NCBI GenBank assembly: GCA_003605055.1
Contig: QZKP01000072.1
Location: 62,001 to 126,000, forward strand
DNA: 64,000 nucleotides
Direction: 5' to 3'
Source: Desulfarculus sp.
Lineage (GTDB): Bacteria > Desulfobacterota > Desulfarculia > Desulfarculales > Desulfarculaceae
In this document: positions 18,033-26,749 of the stretch, one piece after another
Numbering within the stretch: the first letter of the stretch is position 1
Layout: each line of letters opens with the position of its first letter
Notes under the pieces: model-generated
Database searches by the model: none
Told to the model about the DNA's origin: nothing
What the model saw: only the letters and a program-made list of their open reading frames with translations
Translations under genes and position numbers: made by a program

Positions 18033-18623
18033 CTACCTCCCCGCCGCCACGATGGCCTCGAATATGCCCCTGCGCACCAGCATGACCGCGATGGCGGCCA
18101 GGAACAGGCTGGCCACCTTGGAGATGGTCTTGGTGCCCGTGCGGCCCAGCAGCCTGGTGATGGGCCCGGCGAACCAGAACAGGACCCCGGCCAGGGCGAC
18201 GTTGATCACGGCGGCCCCGGCGGTGATCGTCTTGCCGTAGGTGTTGGCCAGCAGGATGCAAGTGGTCAGCACGGCCGGGCCGGTGATCAGCGGGATGCCG
18301 ATGGGCACCGCGCCCAGGCTTTCGGGGTCGGGCTCGCGCTGTTTTTTCTCGCCGGTCAAGAGGTCGCTGAGGGAGATGGCCAGCAGCAGCAGGCCGCCGG
18401 CGATCATGAAGTCCGGCACGGTGATGCCCAGGAAGGACAGCAGGGCCGGGCCGAAGGCCAGGAAGGCCACGGCCACCGAGGCCGCGGTTATGACCGACTG
18501 CACGATCACCGCGCGCACCCGCTGCGTCTCCAGGCCTTCGGTCAGGGACAGGAAGATCGGCACCACGCCGATGGCGTCCACGGCCACGAACAGGGGCACA
18601 AAGGCGAGCCAGAATTCATTCAT
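18033..18623 (-). CDS. MarC-family integral membrane protein
   Basis: A 196-residue protein with six predicted membrane helices. The conserved MarC features are visible: the N-terminal FVPLFVAVDAIGVVPIFLSLTEG, the loop after helix 3 and the PIGIPLITGPAVLTTCILLA repeat-like segment. The family was once linked to multiple antibiotic resistance, but its transport role is not established. The gene is monocistronic and divergent from the porin gene. Confidence 0.88.
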   Translation of the reverse strand: MNEFWLAFVPLFVAVDAIGVVPIFLSLTEGLETQRVRAVIVQSVITAASVAVAFLAFGPALLSFLGITVPDFMIAGGLLLLAISLSDLLTGEKKQREPDPESLGAVPIGIPLITGPAVLTTCILLANTYGKTITAGAAVINVALAGVLFWFAGPITRLLGRTGTKTISKVASLFLAAIAVMLVRRGIFEAIVAAGR

Positions 18624-18814
18624 ACGGCCTCACAGGCCCAAGGGGTGGCCCCGGTAGCGACTCGCCGGGGTAATTCATTGTGGAATATTGGGGCTGGGCC
18701 GCGCAAGCTCTGCGCCCCTGCTTGCCTACCCGCGGCGGGAGTTCCTTGCTTGCTACCAGGCCGGCCGGTGTGTGACACTGAGAAAAATCGCACAAAAATA
18801 GTGGAGACGGGATC

Positions 18815-20320
18815 ATGGGAAGCAAAGGCGTGTCGCGACATGCGGCGGCGGCCCTGCTGGGGCTGCTGTTGACCGCGGCCATGGTCCTCCCCGCCGCAGC
18901 GGTCGGGCCCACGCGAGAAGACCTGCTGAGGCGCATTGAACGCCTGGAGTCCCTGTTGCGGGACAACCAGAGGCGCATGAACGCTTATGATAAGGAATTG
19001 AGCGAGCTGCGCGGCCAGGTGGGCGCTCAGCAACAGCAGTTGCAGGACCAGGAAAGCCGGACCGCCCAAAAGATTGGCGAGGCCATAAAGGGCCAGGAGC
19101 ACGCGGAGGTTGTCAAGGATATCGTCAAGCGCGTGAGCCTGAGCGACGTTGAGCAGACCCCGGAGGAAAATCGGCTGAGAACCATCTACGACGACGGGTT
19201 CTACCTCAAGGGACCTGATGACCAACTGCGCATCGGAGGGTGGTTCCAGTTCGATTCCCGCTGGCATCTCAACGACCGGCATCCCGACAGCGATACCTTC
19301 CTTATTCGCCGCGCCCGATTGGATATTCGCGGGGTGTTGGAGAACGACTTTGCTTACCGGCTGTACGCCACCTTGATAGGGGAGCGCAACGGCATCCTGC
19401 AGGAGGGCTGGCTGGAGTACCGCAAATACCCCGAGTTCCGCGTTCGCTTGGGTCAGGTCTTTGAGCCTTTCAGCCTGGAGGCGGTGTACTCGGCCCGTTG
19501 GACCTGGTTCATGGAGCGGGCCATGATCGTCAACGCCATCTCGCCCCAGGAGGACATCGGGGTGATGCTGCTGGGCAAGCTTTGGGATGGGCGGCTGGAA
19601 TACGGCCTGGGCGTGTTCAACGGTCAGGGCCGCAACACCTCGGCCACCGTGGACGACAAGGACTTCACCGCCCGCGTGGCCTTGACCCCCTGGGCCCAGA
19701 CCCCCAAGGGCGACGCCCTGCGCGGGCTCAGCTTTGGCGGCTCCTTTGGCACGGGCAACAACGAAAAAAGCCTGGCCGGCAACAGCTTCCAGACCCAAGG
19801 CTTCACCTCCTGGTATGAGTTCGCCTCCGGAGTGAGCCAGGACGGCGGTCTGACCCGCTGGGGCCTGGAGGCCCAGTATCTTCTGGGGCCCTTCAGCGTG
19901 CAGGGCGAATACCTGCGAGCCCGTTATGACGACCTTAAACGAGCCGGCTCCTCGGCCGGGCTGGAGGTGGATGGCTATTACCTGAGCCTGGCCTGGGTGT
20001 TGACCGGTGAGGACGCCCCCGGCGACGCGGCCATCAAGCCCCGGCGCGACTTCAACCCCAGCACCGGCGGCTGGGGGGCCTGGCAGGCGGCCTTGCGCTA
20101 TCAGAGCATGTCCACCAACCAGGAGCTGTTGGATCGGGGCTGGGCCAGCGGCAGCGACGGCGCCCGCTCGGTCACCCTGGGTTTGAACTGGTTCCCCAAC
20201 CGCCACATCCGGCTGCAGTTCAACTATGATCATGCCTGGTTCAATCAAGAAGTCACGCGTAACGGGGTCACCTTGGATGAGGAGGACGTGTTCACCACCC
20301 GCGTTCTCTTCGACTTCTGA
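18815..20320 (+). CDS. OprO/OprP-type phosphate-selective porin-like outer-membrane protein
   Basis: A 501-residue outer-membrane protein. It has a signal peptide (to about residue 28), then a coiled-coil segment (IERLESLLRDNQRRMNAYDKE to EAIKG, about 34-95) and a beta-barrel starting near DDGFYLKGPDDQLRIGGWFQ. Strands such as SDTFLIRRARLDIRGVLENDF and the terminal aromatic residue (VLFDF) are typical of porin O/P family proteins, which pass anions or other small solutes. GGAG lies before the ATG. Codon use is slightly less GC-biased than in neighbours. Solute specificity is unknown. Confidence 0.85.
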   Translation: MGSKGVSRHAAAALLGLLLTAAMVLPAAAVGPTREDLLRRIERLESLLRDNQRRMNAYDKELSELRGQVGAQQQQLQDQESRTAQKIGEAIKGQEHAEVVKDIVKRVSLSDVEQTPEENRLRTIYDDGFYLKGPDDQLRIGGWFQFDSRWHLNDRHPDSDTFLIRRARLDIRGVLENDFAYRLYATLIGERNGILQEGWLEYRKYPEFRVRLGQVFEPFSLEAVYSARWTWFMERAMIVNAISPQEDIGVMLLGKLWDGRLEYGLGVFNGQGRNTSATVDDKDFTARVALTPWAQTPKGDALRGLSFGGSFGTGNNEKSLAGNSFQTQGFTSWYEFASGVSQDGGLTRWGLEAQYLLGPFSVQGEYLRARYDDLKRAGSSAGLEVDGYYLSLAWVLTGEDAPGDAAIKPRRDFNPSTGGWGAWQAALRYQSMSTNQELLDRGWASGSDGARSVTLGLNWFPNRHIRLQFNYDHAWFNQEVTRNGVTLDEEDVFTTRVLFDF

Positions 20321-20547
20321 CCTTTACCCGGCCGGGCGCGGCATGGGCGCCTTTACGGTGAAGCGGGCGCCTGCGCGGTCGCCCCGAGCCGGTCTCCCAG
20401 GTTGAGTTGAGCGCAGCGAAGCCCAGCCAAGAGTTGCCGGGTTCCAGGGCTCCGCCCTTTTGCTCGGCGCCCCTGCTTGCCTCCTTGCCGCCGGCCGTGC
20501 CAAACTCTATCTGCCTTGGTTCCACCCCTTTTTCGCGAGGTGCAGCC

Positions 20548-21570
20548 ATGCCTGAGCTTTCCTCGGCCCTGGTCACGGGCGCCACCGGCTTTCTGGGCGG
20601 GCATTTGTGCGGCCAACTCCTGGAGCGCGGCGTAGCCGTGCGGGCCGGCGTGCGGCGGGAGCGGCCCAGCACGGCCGCCCTGGCGCGGGCCGGCGCGGAG
20701 CTGGTGCCCGCGCCGCTGGACGACCTCCAGGCCCTGGCCCGGGCCGCGCACGGGGTGGAGGTGGTGTTCCACGTGGCGGCCCTGGCCTCCTACGTGGCGC
20801 CCTGGCCGCGCATAGAGGCGGCCAATGTGACCGGCACGCGCAACGTCTTGGCCGCGGCGCGGCGGGCCGGGGCCCGGCGGCTGGTGTTCGTCTCCAGCGA
20901 GTCGGTGACGCTGAGGAACGCGGACCGCGTGGAGGAGGACGAGGACGCGCCCTATCCCCGGCGCTTTTTGGATAACTACTCGCGCAGCAAGGCCCTAGCC
21001 GAGCAGGAGGTGCTGGCCGCCGGCGGCGCTGGCCTGGAGACGGTGGCCGTGCGTCCGCCCTGGATCTGGGGCGAGGGCGACACCAGCGTGCTCAAGGCCA
21101 TTGCCCTGGCCATCCTGGGCAACAGCTTTTTGTGGCTGGGCGACGGCAGCAACCGCATCACCACCTGCCACGCGGCCAACGTGGCCCGCGGCCTGGTCCT
21201 GGCCGCGCTCTCGCCCCGGGCCCCGGGCCGGGTGTACCACCTGGCCGACGCCGTGCGCCCCACCCTGCGCGATTTCATCGGCGGCCTGTGCGAAGCGGCG
21301 AGCCTGCCCCTGCCCCGGCGGCGGGTGCCCTATTCCCTGGCCTACGCCCTGGCCGCGGCCTGCGACCTGCTGCGCTCCCTGGGGGTCAAGGCGCCGCTGA
21401 TGATCTCCCGGCCCTACCTGATCCACCTGGGCCGCACCTGGACCTTCCGCGACCGGCGGGCCCGGCAGGAGCTGGGCTACGAACCTGTGGTGTCGCTGGA
21501 GGAGGGCTTCGGCCGCCTGGCGGCCTGGATAGAGCAGAGCGGCGGCCTGCGGCCCGCCCTGGGCCGCTAG
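20548..21570 (+). CDS. NAD-dependent epimerase/dehydratase (3-beta-HSD-like SDR)
   Basis: A 340-residue extended short-chain dehydrogenase/reductase. It has the cofactor motif TGATGFLGG (near residue 9), the V-F-H-V-A-A-L-A strand, a catalytic Ser in VFVSSESV and YSRSK as the YxxxK pair. The C-terminal half, WIWGEGDTSVLKAIALAI and a TCHAANVARGLVLAA segment, matches 3-beta-hydroxysteroid dehydrogenase/dihydroflavonol reductase-like members. The substrate could be a sugar nucleotide or a polycyclic alcohol. I chose the ATG at 20548 (GAGG 7 nt upstream); the longer frame upstream is not protein-like. Confidence 0.85.
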   Translation: MPELSSALVTGATGFLGGHLCGQLLERGVAVRAGVRRERPSTAALARAGAELVPAPLDDLQALARAAHGVEVVFHVAALASYVAPWPRIEAANVTGTRNVLAAARRAGARRLVFVSSESVTLRNADRVEEDEDAPYPRRFLDNYSRSKALAEQEVLAAGGAGLETVAVRPPWIWGEGDTSVLKAIALAILGNSFLWLGDGSNRITTCHAANVARGLVLAALSPRAPGRVYHLADAVRPTLRDFIGGLCEAASLPLPRRRVPYSLAYALAAACDLLRSLGVKAPLMISRPYLIHLGRTWTFRDRRARQELGYEPVVSLEEGFGRLAAWIEQSGGLRPALGR

Positions 21571-21600
21571 CCGCGCACCTTAGATTTAGAATCGCCGGCC

Positions 21601-22302
21601 CTACTCGTAGTGGATCACCCGCTGGCGCCGGTCGGCCTCCAGGCTCTTCTGCTTGAGCAGGTCATAGGCCTGCCGGGAGCCGCGGATGCTGGGCAGCATC
21701 AGGCTGGGGTGGGAGGCGTCCGAGGTCTGGATGGTCACGGTGCCCAGGCCCAGCATGCGGTCCAGCAGGGAGCGCTTCAGGGTCAGGTCCTTGATGCGGA
21801 ACAGGTCCAGGTTGTCGCTTTTCTTGTTCAACAGCCCCCGCTCGAACTCCAGGCGGTCCATGGTGATGCTGTAGCGGATGGCCTTGACCACCAGGCAGCG
21901 GATGATCAGCACGAGCAGCACCAGGGCTATCAGGATCAGGGCCCCCCACAGGCGAAAGGGCAGGAAGTAGGCCTTGACGAACTGGTTCTCGGCCAGGCTG
22001 CCCAGCCAGGCGGGCGGCAGGTAGGCCAGGAAGACGGCCGCGGCGATGATCAGGGCGCTCCAGAAGAACCAGCCGAAGATGGTGAACAGCGAGGGGCTGG
22101 CCTGGAAGAGCTTGCCCGTCTCGCCGGCTGGGGCCGAGGCCGGCTGGGCCGGGGCCGGGGCCGGGTCCGGCAGGCCCAACTCGGCCTGCTTGGCCCGCTG
22201 ATAGGCCGCGTCGTCCAATATCTCCCCGCAGAAGCGGCACTTGACGGCGTCGGCCCGGATGGCCTCCCCGCAAAAGGGGCAGGGCTTGGTCTCTGGCTCC
22301 AC
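21601..22302 (-). CDS. Zinc-ribbon plus bacterial PH-domain membrane protein
   Basis: A 233-residue protein. Residues 1-30 hold a double CxxC zinc ribbon (PCPFCGEAIRADAVKCRFCGE). A proline/alanine linker follows, then two membrane helices (FTIFGWFFWSALIIAAAVFL and ALILIALVLLVLIIRCLV) and a C-terminal bacterial PH (bPH2/YdbT-like) domain, IRYSITMDRLEFERGLLNKKSDNLDLFRIKD read in pieces. bPH2 proteins are associated with the membrane; their roles are poorly known. The GTG at 22302 lies 8 nt after AGGAGG; a GTG 9 nt upstream overlaps that site. Confidence 0.7.
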   Translation of the reverse strand: MEPETKPCPFCGEAIRADAVKCRFCGEILDDAAYQRAKQAELGLPDPAPAPAQPASAPAGETGKLFQASPSLFTIFGWFFWSALIIAAAVFLAYLPPAWLGSLAENQFVKAYFLPFRLWGALILIALVLLVLIIRCLVVKAIRYSITMDRLEFERGLLNKKSDNLDLFRIKDLTLKRSLLDRMLGLGTVTIQTSDASHPSLMLPSIRGSRQAYDLLKQKSLEADRRQRVIHYE

Positions 22303-22501
22303 GGTGGTCACCTCCTGCTCAGGGCCAAGGTCAAGGGCCCCGCCCAAAGGCCGGGCCGCCCCTTACAGTAGAAAGGAAGCGGCCGGTCCTTGTCAAACCC
22401 CGCCTGGGACCGCGGCGGCCGGTTTGACCTCGGAGACGCGCCTGCCTCATCATTGGATAGCAGGCAGATATTGTTTGTCCCCAGCCCCTGGAGGTAGGTT
22501 C

Positions 22502-22891
22502 ATGACCCTGGTCCGCTACGGTTGGTTGCTCCTGCTGCTGCCGCCGGCCTGGCTCCTGGCCTCAGCCGCCGGGGCCCATCAGGAGCCCGGCCAGGCCCCG
22601 GCCCAGGCCAGGCCCTATGTGGTCCAGACCACCCCGGAGCTGGTGCGGGAGGGCCGCGGCGTGTTCCGCCGCCTGTGCGCCACCTGCCACAGCGCCCAAA
22701 CCACCCGCAGCAAGGTGGGCCCGGGGCTCAAGGGCCTGTTCCAGCGCAAGCTGACGCCGGTGATGGGCCACCCGGTCAACGACGCCTCCATCCGGGACCA
22801 CATCCACCAGGGCGGCAAGAAGATGCCGGCATTCCCCGAGATAAAGGGCCGCCAGATGGACGCCCTGATCGCCTACCTCAAGAGCCTGTAA
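22502..22891 (+). CDS. Periplasmic mono-haem cytochrome c
   Basis: A 129-residue exported class I cytochrome. A signal peptide of about 24 residues is followed by a CxxCH haem site (C59-A-T-C62-H63) and a distal methionine candidate, M108 in KKMPAF. GGAGG precedes the ATG. It is 28 nt upstream of the multicopper oxidase gene and likely passes electrons to or from it in the periplasm; this partnership is inferred from gene order. Confidence 0.85.
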   Translation: MTLVRYGWLLLLLPPAWLLASAAGAHQEPGQAPAQARPYVVQTTPELVREGRGVFRRLCATCHSAQTTRSKVGPGLKGLFQRKLTPVMGHPVNDASIRDHIHQGGKKMPAFPEIKGRQMDALIAYLKSL

Positions 22892-22919
22892 CCAGGCTCA
22901 ACATGGAGGGCCATCGCAC

Positions 22920-24152
22920 ATGAAAGGCAACACCACCCGCCGCCGTTTTCTGGCCGTGCTGGGCGGGCTTTTGGCCGCGGCTCCCGGCCTGGCCCGGGCC
23001 GCCCAGGAGGGCCACGGCCACGCGCCGGCCGCGGCTGCCCCGCCCATGGCCCACGGAGCCGCCCCGGTCGCTCCCCCGGCGGGCATGGCCGGCATGGAGG
23101 CCGTGGGCCCCCGCCACGCCTGGCGCGACCCAGCCCGCCCCCTGAGCCCGCCGCCGCCCCTCATGGGCCGGCAGATGGGCCGGGTGCAGACCCTGAACGT
23201 GCCGCCCCTGGGCTACGAGATGGACGGCCAGGTCAAGGTCTTCCGCATCCTGGCCCAGCCGGTGGAGCGCTGGCTCACCGACGGCAAGCACCAGGAGGCC
23301 TGGGAGATCATCAAGAAAAACATCCGGTTCACCGGTGGCATGAGCCACGCCTTTGCCCAGCGGGCCCTGCTCTGGGGCTACAACGGCCAGATGCCCGGCC
23401 CCACCATCGAGTGCGTGCAGGGCGACCGCATCCGGGTGATCCTGACCAACGAGCTGCCCGAGCCCACCTCCATCCACTGGCACGGCCTAGAGGTGCCCAA
23501 CGACATGGACGGGGCCGGCGGCACCACCGAGCCCGTCACCCCGCCCGGCGGCACCCGGGTCTATGAGTTCAAGCTGCACCAGACCGGCACCTTCCTGTAC
23601 CACACCGGCTTCAACATGATGAAGCAGGACGGACTGGGGCTGGGCGGCTTCGTGGTGATCCACCCCCGGGCCTATGCCCGGCTCATAGACCATGATGTGG
23701 CCATCATGTTGCAGTCCTTTGCCCTGGCGCCGGGCAACGACTTCCCCAACCTGGCCACCATGGACTTCAACTGGTTCACCATGGGCGGCAAGGCGGCCCC
23801 GGACGTGGAGTTCATCCGGGTGCGCCAGGGCCAGCGGGTGCGCCTGCGCTTCGGCAACCTGGCCATGTCCAGCCACCCCATCCACGTGCACGGCCACACC
23901 TGGAAGGTGGTGGGCACCGAGGGCGGGCCCATCCCCGAGGCCGCCCAGTGGCCGGGCAACACCATCAACGTGCCGCCGGGCACCATCCGCGACGTGGAGT
24001 TCGTGGCCGACAACCCCGGCCTGTGGCGGCTGCACTGCCACAAGCTGCACCACGTGATGAACGCCCACGCCCATGTGCCCCTGGGGGTCATGCCCGAGGG
24101 CGGCATGTTCACCCTGCTCTACGTGGAGCCCAAAGGAGGCCGCCATGGCTAG
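22920..24152 (+). CDS. Tat-exported multicopper oxidase
   Basis: A 410-residue copper enzyme. The N-terminus has a twin-arginine signal (TRRRFLAVLGG). Copper motifs are HWHG (186-189), YHTG (227-230), HPIHVHGH (319-326) and LHCHKLHHVMNAH (372-383). The second motif is normally an H-x-H site, but here reads YHTG. Related bacterial oxidases carry YHPHADEM at this place, so one type-3 ligand seems missing or displaced. Copper or metal oxidation in the periplasm is the likely role. It sits between a cytochrome c and an outer-membrane efflux protein whose start overlaps its end by 8 nt, suggesting one metal-handling operon. Confidence 0.85.
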   Translation: MKGNTTRRRFLAVLGGLLAAAPGLARAAQEGHGHAPAAAAPPMAHGAAPVAPPAGMAGMEAVGPRHAWRDPARPLSPPPPLMGRQMGRVQTLNVPPLGYEMDGQVKVFRILAQPVERWLTDGKHQEAWEIIKKNIRFTGGMSHAFAQRALLWGYNGQMPGPTIECVQGDRIRVILTNELPEPTSIHWHGLEVPNDMDGAGGTTEPVTPPGGTRVYEFKLHQTGTFLYHTGFNMMKQDGLGLGGFVVIHPRAYARLIDHDVAIMLQSFALAPGNDFPNLATMDFNWFTMGGKAAPDVEFIRVRQGQRVRLRFGNLAMSSHPIHVHGHTWKVVGTEGGPIPEAAQWPGNTINVPPGTIRDVEFVADNPGLWRLHCHKLHHVMNAHAHVPLGVMPEGGMFTLLYVEPKGGRHG

Positions 24153-25503
24153 GCATTGTTTGGGCGCCGCGGCCCTGGCCGGCCTGCTCCTGGCCGCCGG
24201 CTGCGCCACGGTGGAGACCGGGCCTGATTTCAAGGCCGTGCAGGGGAGCCTGCCCGCGCGGCCCGGGCCGGAGCTGATCTGGCGCCAGAGCCAGGCCGAC
24301 GAGGCCCGGGCCCGGCAACTGGTGGAGCGGGCCCTGGCCGGCGGGCTGGGGCCCTCCGAGGCGGCGGCCGTGGCCCTGCTCAACAACCGGGCCCTGCAGG
24401 CCGCCTTCGAGGAGATCGGCGTCTCCAAGGCCCAGCAGGTGCAGGCCGGCCTGTTCAGCAACCCCACCCTGGCGGCCCTGATCCGCTTCCCGGTGGCCGG
24501 GCAGGAGAGCGCCACCAACCTCGAGCTGGCCGCCAGCTTCAAGGCCTCGGAGTTGTGGCTGGTGCCCCTGCGCCGGGGCATGGCCGAGGCCGGCCTGCAA
24601 CGGGCCACCCTGGAGGTGGCCCAGCAGGTGCTCCTGACCCGGCACGCGGCCCTGGCCGCCTGGCTGCGGGCCTATTACGCCGGGCAGATCCAGGAGCGGC
24701 TGCAGGGCACGGTCGCCACCTACCAGGAACTGGCGGCGGCCAGCCAGCGGCGCCGGGAGTTCGGCTATATGACCGAGCTGGACGTGTACCTGGCCCGCGA
24801 CGCCCTGGCCCGCGCCCGCCTGCGCCTGGCCGAGGCCAGGATGGAGCAGGCCCTGGCCCGGGCCCACCTGGCCCGGGTGCTGGGCCTGGGCGAGCGCGCG
24901 GCCGAGATCAAGCTGGCCGGCCGGCCGCCGGCCCCGCCGCAGGGCCTGCCGGCCCTGGAGCGGGCCGTGACCCTGGCCCGGGCCGGCCGCCTGGACCTGC
25001 GTCTGGCCCGGGCGCGCATCGCCGAGGCCCAGCGCGGGCTGAGCCTGCAACGGGCCAGCGTGGTCAAAGACCTGCGTCTGGGCCTGAACTGGGAGCGGGA
25101 GACCAGCGGCAGCGAGGTGCTGGGCCCGTTGATCGAGACCGAACTGCCGGTATTCGACCAGAACCAGGCCGGCATCGCCCAGGCCCAATATTTGCTGCGC
25201 AGGGCCCAGAAGCGCCTGCTGGCCAAGGAGGGGGAGATACGCGAGCAGGTGGCCGTTGACCTGGAGCGCCTGCGCTTTGCCCAGCACCGGCAGCGGGTGC
25301 TGGAGGAGCAGGTCATCCCCCTGCGCAGCCAGGCTCTGGCTTTCGGCCAGAAGTGGGCCCAACTGATGCAGATGGACCGGGTTATACTATTAGTAACGCG
25401 CCGGCAGTTGGAGGAGGCGCGCCTGGAGCAGGTGCAGGCCGGCCTGGCCGCGGGCCAGGCCCTCAACGACCTGGAGCTGCACCTGGGCGGCCGGCTGCCC
25501 TAA
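24145..25503 (+). CDS. TolC/CusC-like outer-membrane efflux lipoprotein
   Basis: A 452-residue outer-membrane factor. The start has a lipoprotein signal with lipobox LAAGC (Cys near residue 20). Two long helical repeats follow, typical of OEP family proteins: an N-terminal AAAVALLNNRALQAAFEEIGVSKAQQ and a coiled-coil KRLLAKEGEIREQVAVDLERLRFAQ. These trimeric channels export metals or drugs with inner-membrane partners, none of which is encoded here. GGAGGCCGCC precedes the ATG, which lies inside the oxidase gene. Copper detoxification is inferred from context. Confidence 0.85.
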   Translation: MARHCLGAAALAGLLLAAGCATVETGPDFKAVQGSLPARPGPELIWRQSQADEARARQLVERALAGGLGPSEAAAVALLNNRALQAAFEEIGVSKAQQVQAGLFSNPTLAALIRFPVAGQESATNLELAASFKASELWLVPLRRGMAEAGLQRATLEVAQQVLLTRHAALAAWLRAYYAGQIQERLQGTVATYQELAAASQRRREFGYMTELDVYLARDALARARLRLAEARMEQALARAHLARVLGLGERAAEIKLAGRPPAPPQGLPALERAVTLARAGRLDLRLARARIAEAQRGLSLQRASVVKDLRLGLNWERETSGSEVLGPLIETELPVFDQNQAGIAQAQYLLRRAQKRLLAKEGEIREQVAVDLERLRFAQHRQRVLEEQVIPLRSQALAFGQKWAQLMQMDRVILLVTRRQLEEARLEQVQAGLAAGQALNDLELHLGGRLP

Positions 25504-25541
25504 GCGCGCGGCGGAGAAAACCAAACCACGGGAGTAAGCAG

Positions 25542-25982
25542 ATGCGCAATATAGTCCTAGCTCTGAGCACAGCCCTGGCCCTGAGCCTCGTGCCCCTGGC
25601 CTGCAGCGACAGCGGCCAGGAGAAAAAGCCCACCCTCCAGGAGACCAAACAAAAGGCCAAGGAGGCCGTGGACAGCGCGGTGGCCTACAGCAAGGAGCAG
25701 AAGGACAAGCTGGTGGCCAAATTCAAGGAAGGCCTGGACCAAATCCAGAAGGACGGCGACAAGCTCCTGGTCGCCGCCAAGGAAAAGGCGGCCCAGGGCC
25801 AGGAGAAGTACAAGCAACTGGCCGCCCAGATCGAGCAGAAGCGCCAGGCCGCGGCCGCCAAGCTCAAGGCGGTCCAGGAGGCCAGCAAGGACAACCTGGA
25901 AAAGGCCAAGCAGGACGCGGCCCAGGCCCTGGAGGAGCTGAAGAAGGCCTACCGGGACGCCAAGGAGGCCCTCAAGAAGTAA
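25542..25982 (+). CDS. Alanine/lysine-rich helical lipoprotein
   Basis: A 146-residue lipoprotein with lipobox LVPLAC (Cys near residue 21). The mature chain is almost wholly helical, rich in Ala, Lys, Glu and Gln, with heptad-like spacing (KQKAKEAVDSAVAYSKEQKD). It resembles apolipoprotein- or YtxH-like stress lipoproteins by composition only. GGGAG lies 7 nt upstream. Thirty-eight nt separate it from the efflux gene, so it may be the last gene of the copper-type operon. Confidence 0.7.
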   Translation: MRNIVLALSTALALSLVPLACSDSGQEKKPTLQETKQKAKEAVDSAVAYSKEQKDKLVAKFKEGLDQIQKDGDKLLVAAKEKAAQGQEKYKQLAAQIEQKRQAAAAKLKAVQEASKDNLEKAKQDAAQALEELKKAYRDAKEALKK

Positions 25983-26013
25983 CCCGGGGGAGGAGGCGGC
26001 CGGCTCCCGGCGG

Positions 26014-26613
26014 CTACACCACCAGCACCAGCCCGATGAGGCTGGCGCAGGGGATTTTTTCGGCCTGGGAGCGGTGGCCGATGGGCACCAGGGGCCAGCC
26101 CAGCTTGGCCGCGATGGCGAAGACGTCGAAGCCGCAGGCCTCCATGGCCGGCCGGGCCCGCAGGGGGTGGCGGCACTCGCCGCCCTCCAGCACGCTGCAC
26201 TCCTGCCGGGGCACGCACAGGGAGCACTCGCCGGCGGCGAATCCCAGGGCCCGGGCGAAGCCCAGGTGAAAGGCCCGGCCTTCCAGGTCGGCCACCATCT
26301 CCTTGTGCTTAAGCTCGGTGGGCACATGACGGGTGCGCCACTCGGGCCCCACGAAGTCGCCCACTTCAGCCATTAGCTGGAAGATGAGCCCCCACTCGTA
26401 TTCGGACACGATCTCGCGGGTCACCTCCGGGGTCAGGGGGTTGTGCGGCGGGCACATGATGGAGGAGCCGTAGAACTTGCAGGCCGGGATGAAGCAGCGG
26501 GCCCAGGCGCTGGTCTTCACTTCCAAAATGCCGTTGGGCACCACCTCGGCCCGGGCCGCACCCAGGGACAGGGCCAGTTCGCGCAGTTGGTTCAGCTCTG
26601 GCGGGTAGTTCAT
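26014..26613 (-). CDS. DUF2284 cysteine-rich metal-binding protein
   Basis: A 199-residue protein of the DUF2284 family, described as predicted metal binding and common in anaerobes. Cysteines are grouped in ARCFIPACKFYGSSIMCPPH, ECSLCVPRQECSVLEGGECRHP and EACGF, enough for one or more iron-sulfur or zinc sites. GGAG precedes the ATG at 26613; the longer frame runs into non-coding sequence. No substrate or partner is known. Confidence 0.8.
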   Translation of the reverse strand: MNYPPELNQLRELALSLGAARAEVVPNGILEVKTSAWARCFIPACKFYGSSIMCPPHNPLTPEVTREIVSEYEWGLIFQLMAEVGDFVGPEWRTRHVPTELKHKEMVADLEGRAFHLGFARALGFAAGECSLCVPRQECSVLEGGECRHPLRARPAMEACGFDVFAIAAKLGWPLVPIGHRSQAEKIPCASLIGLVLVV

Positions 26614-26749
26614 GGCCGGCTCCTCGGGGTTGACGTGAGGGATTGCGACAATCCTAGCTCCCCCGGCCCGGCCTGGCAAATACCCGCGGTTGGGCTGGCC
26701 CCGGCCGCGGACCGGCTGCTAAAATTAATAACAGCCCCAGGAGGACGCC

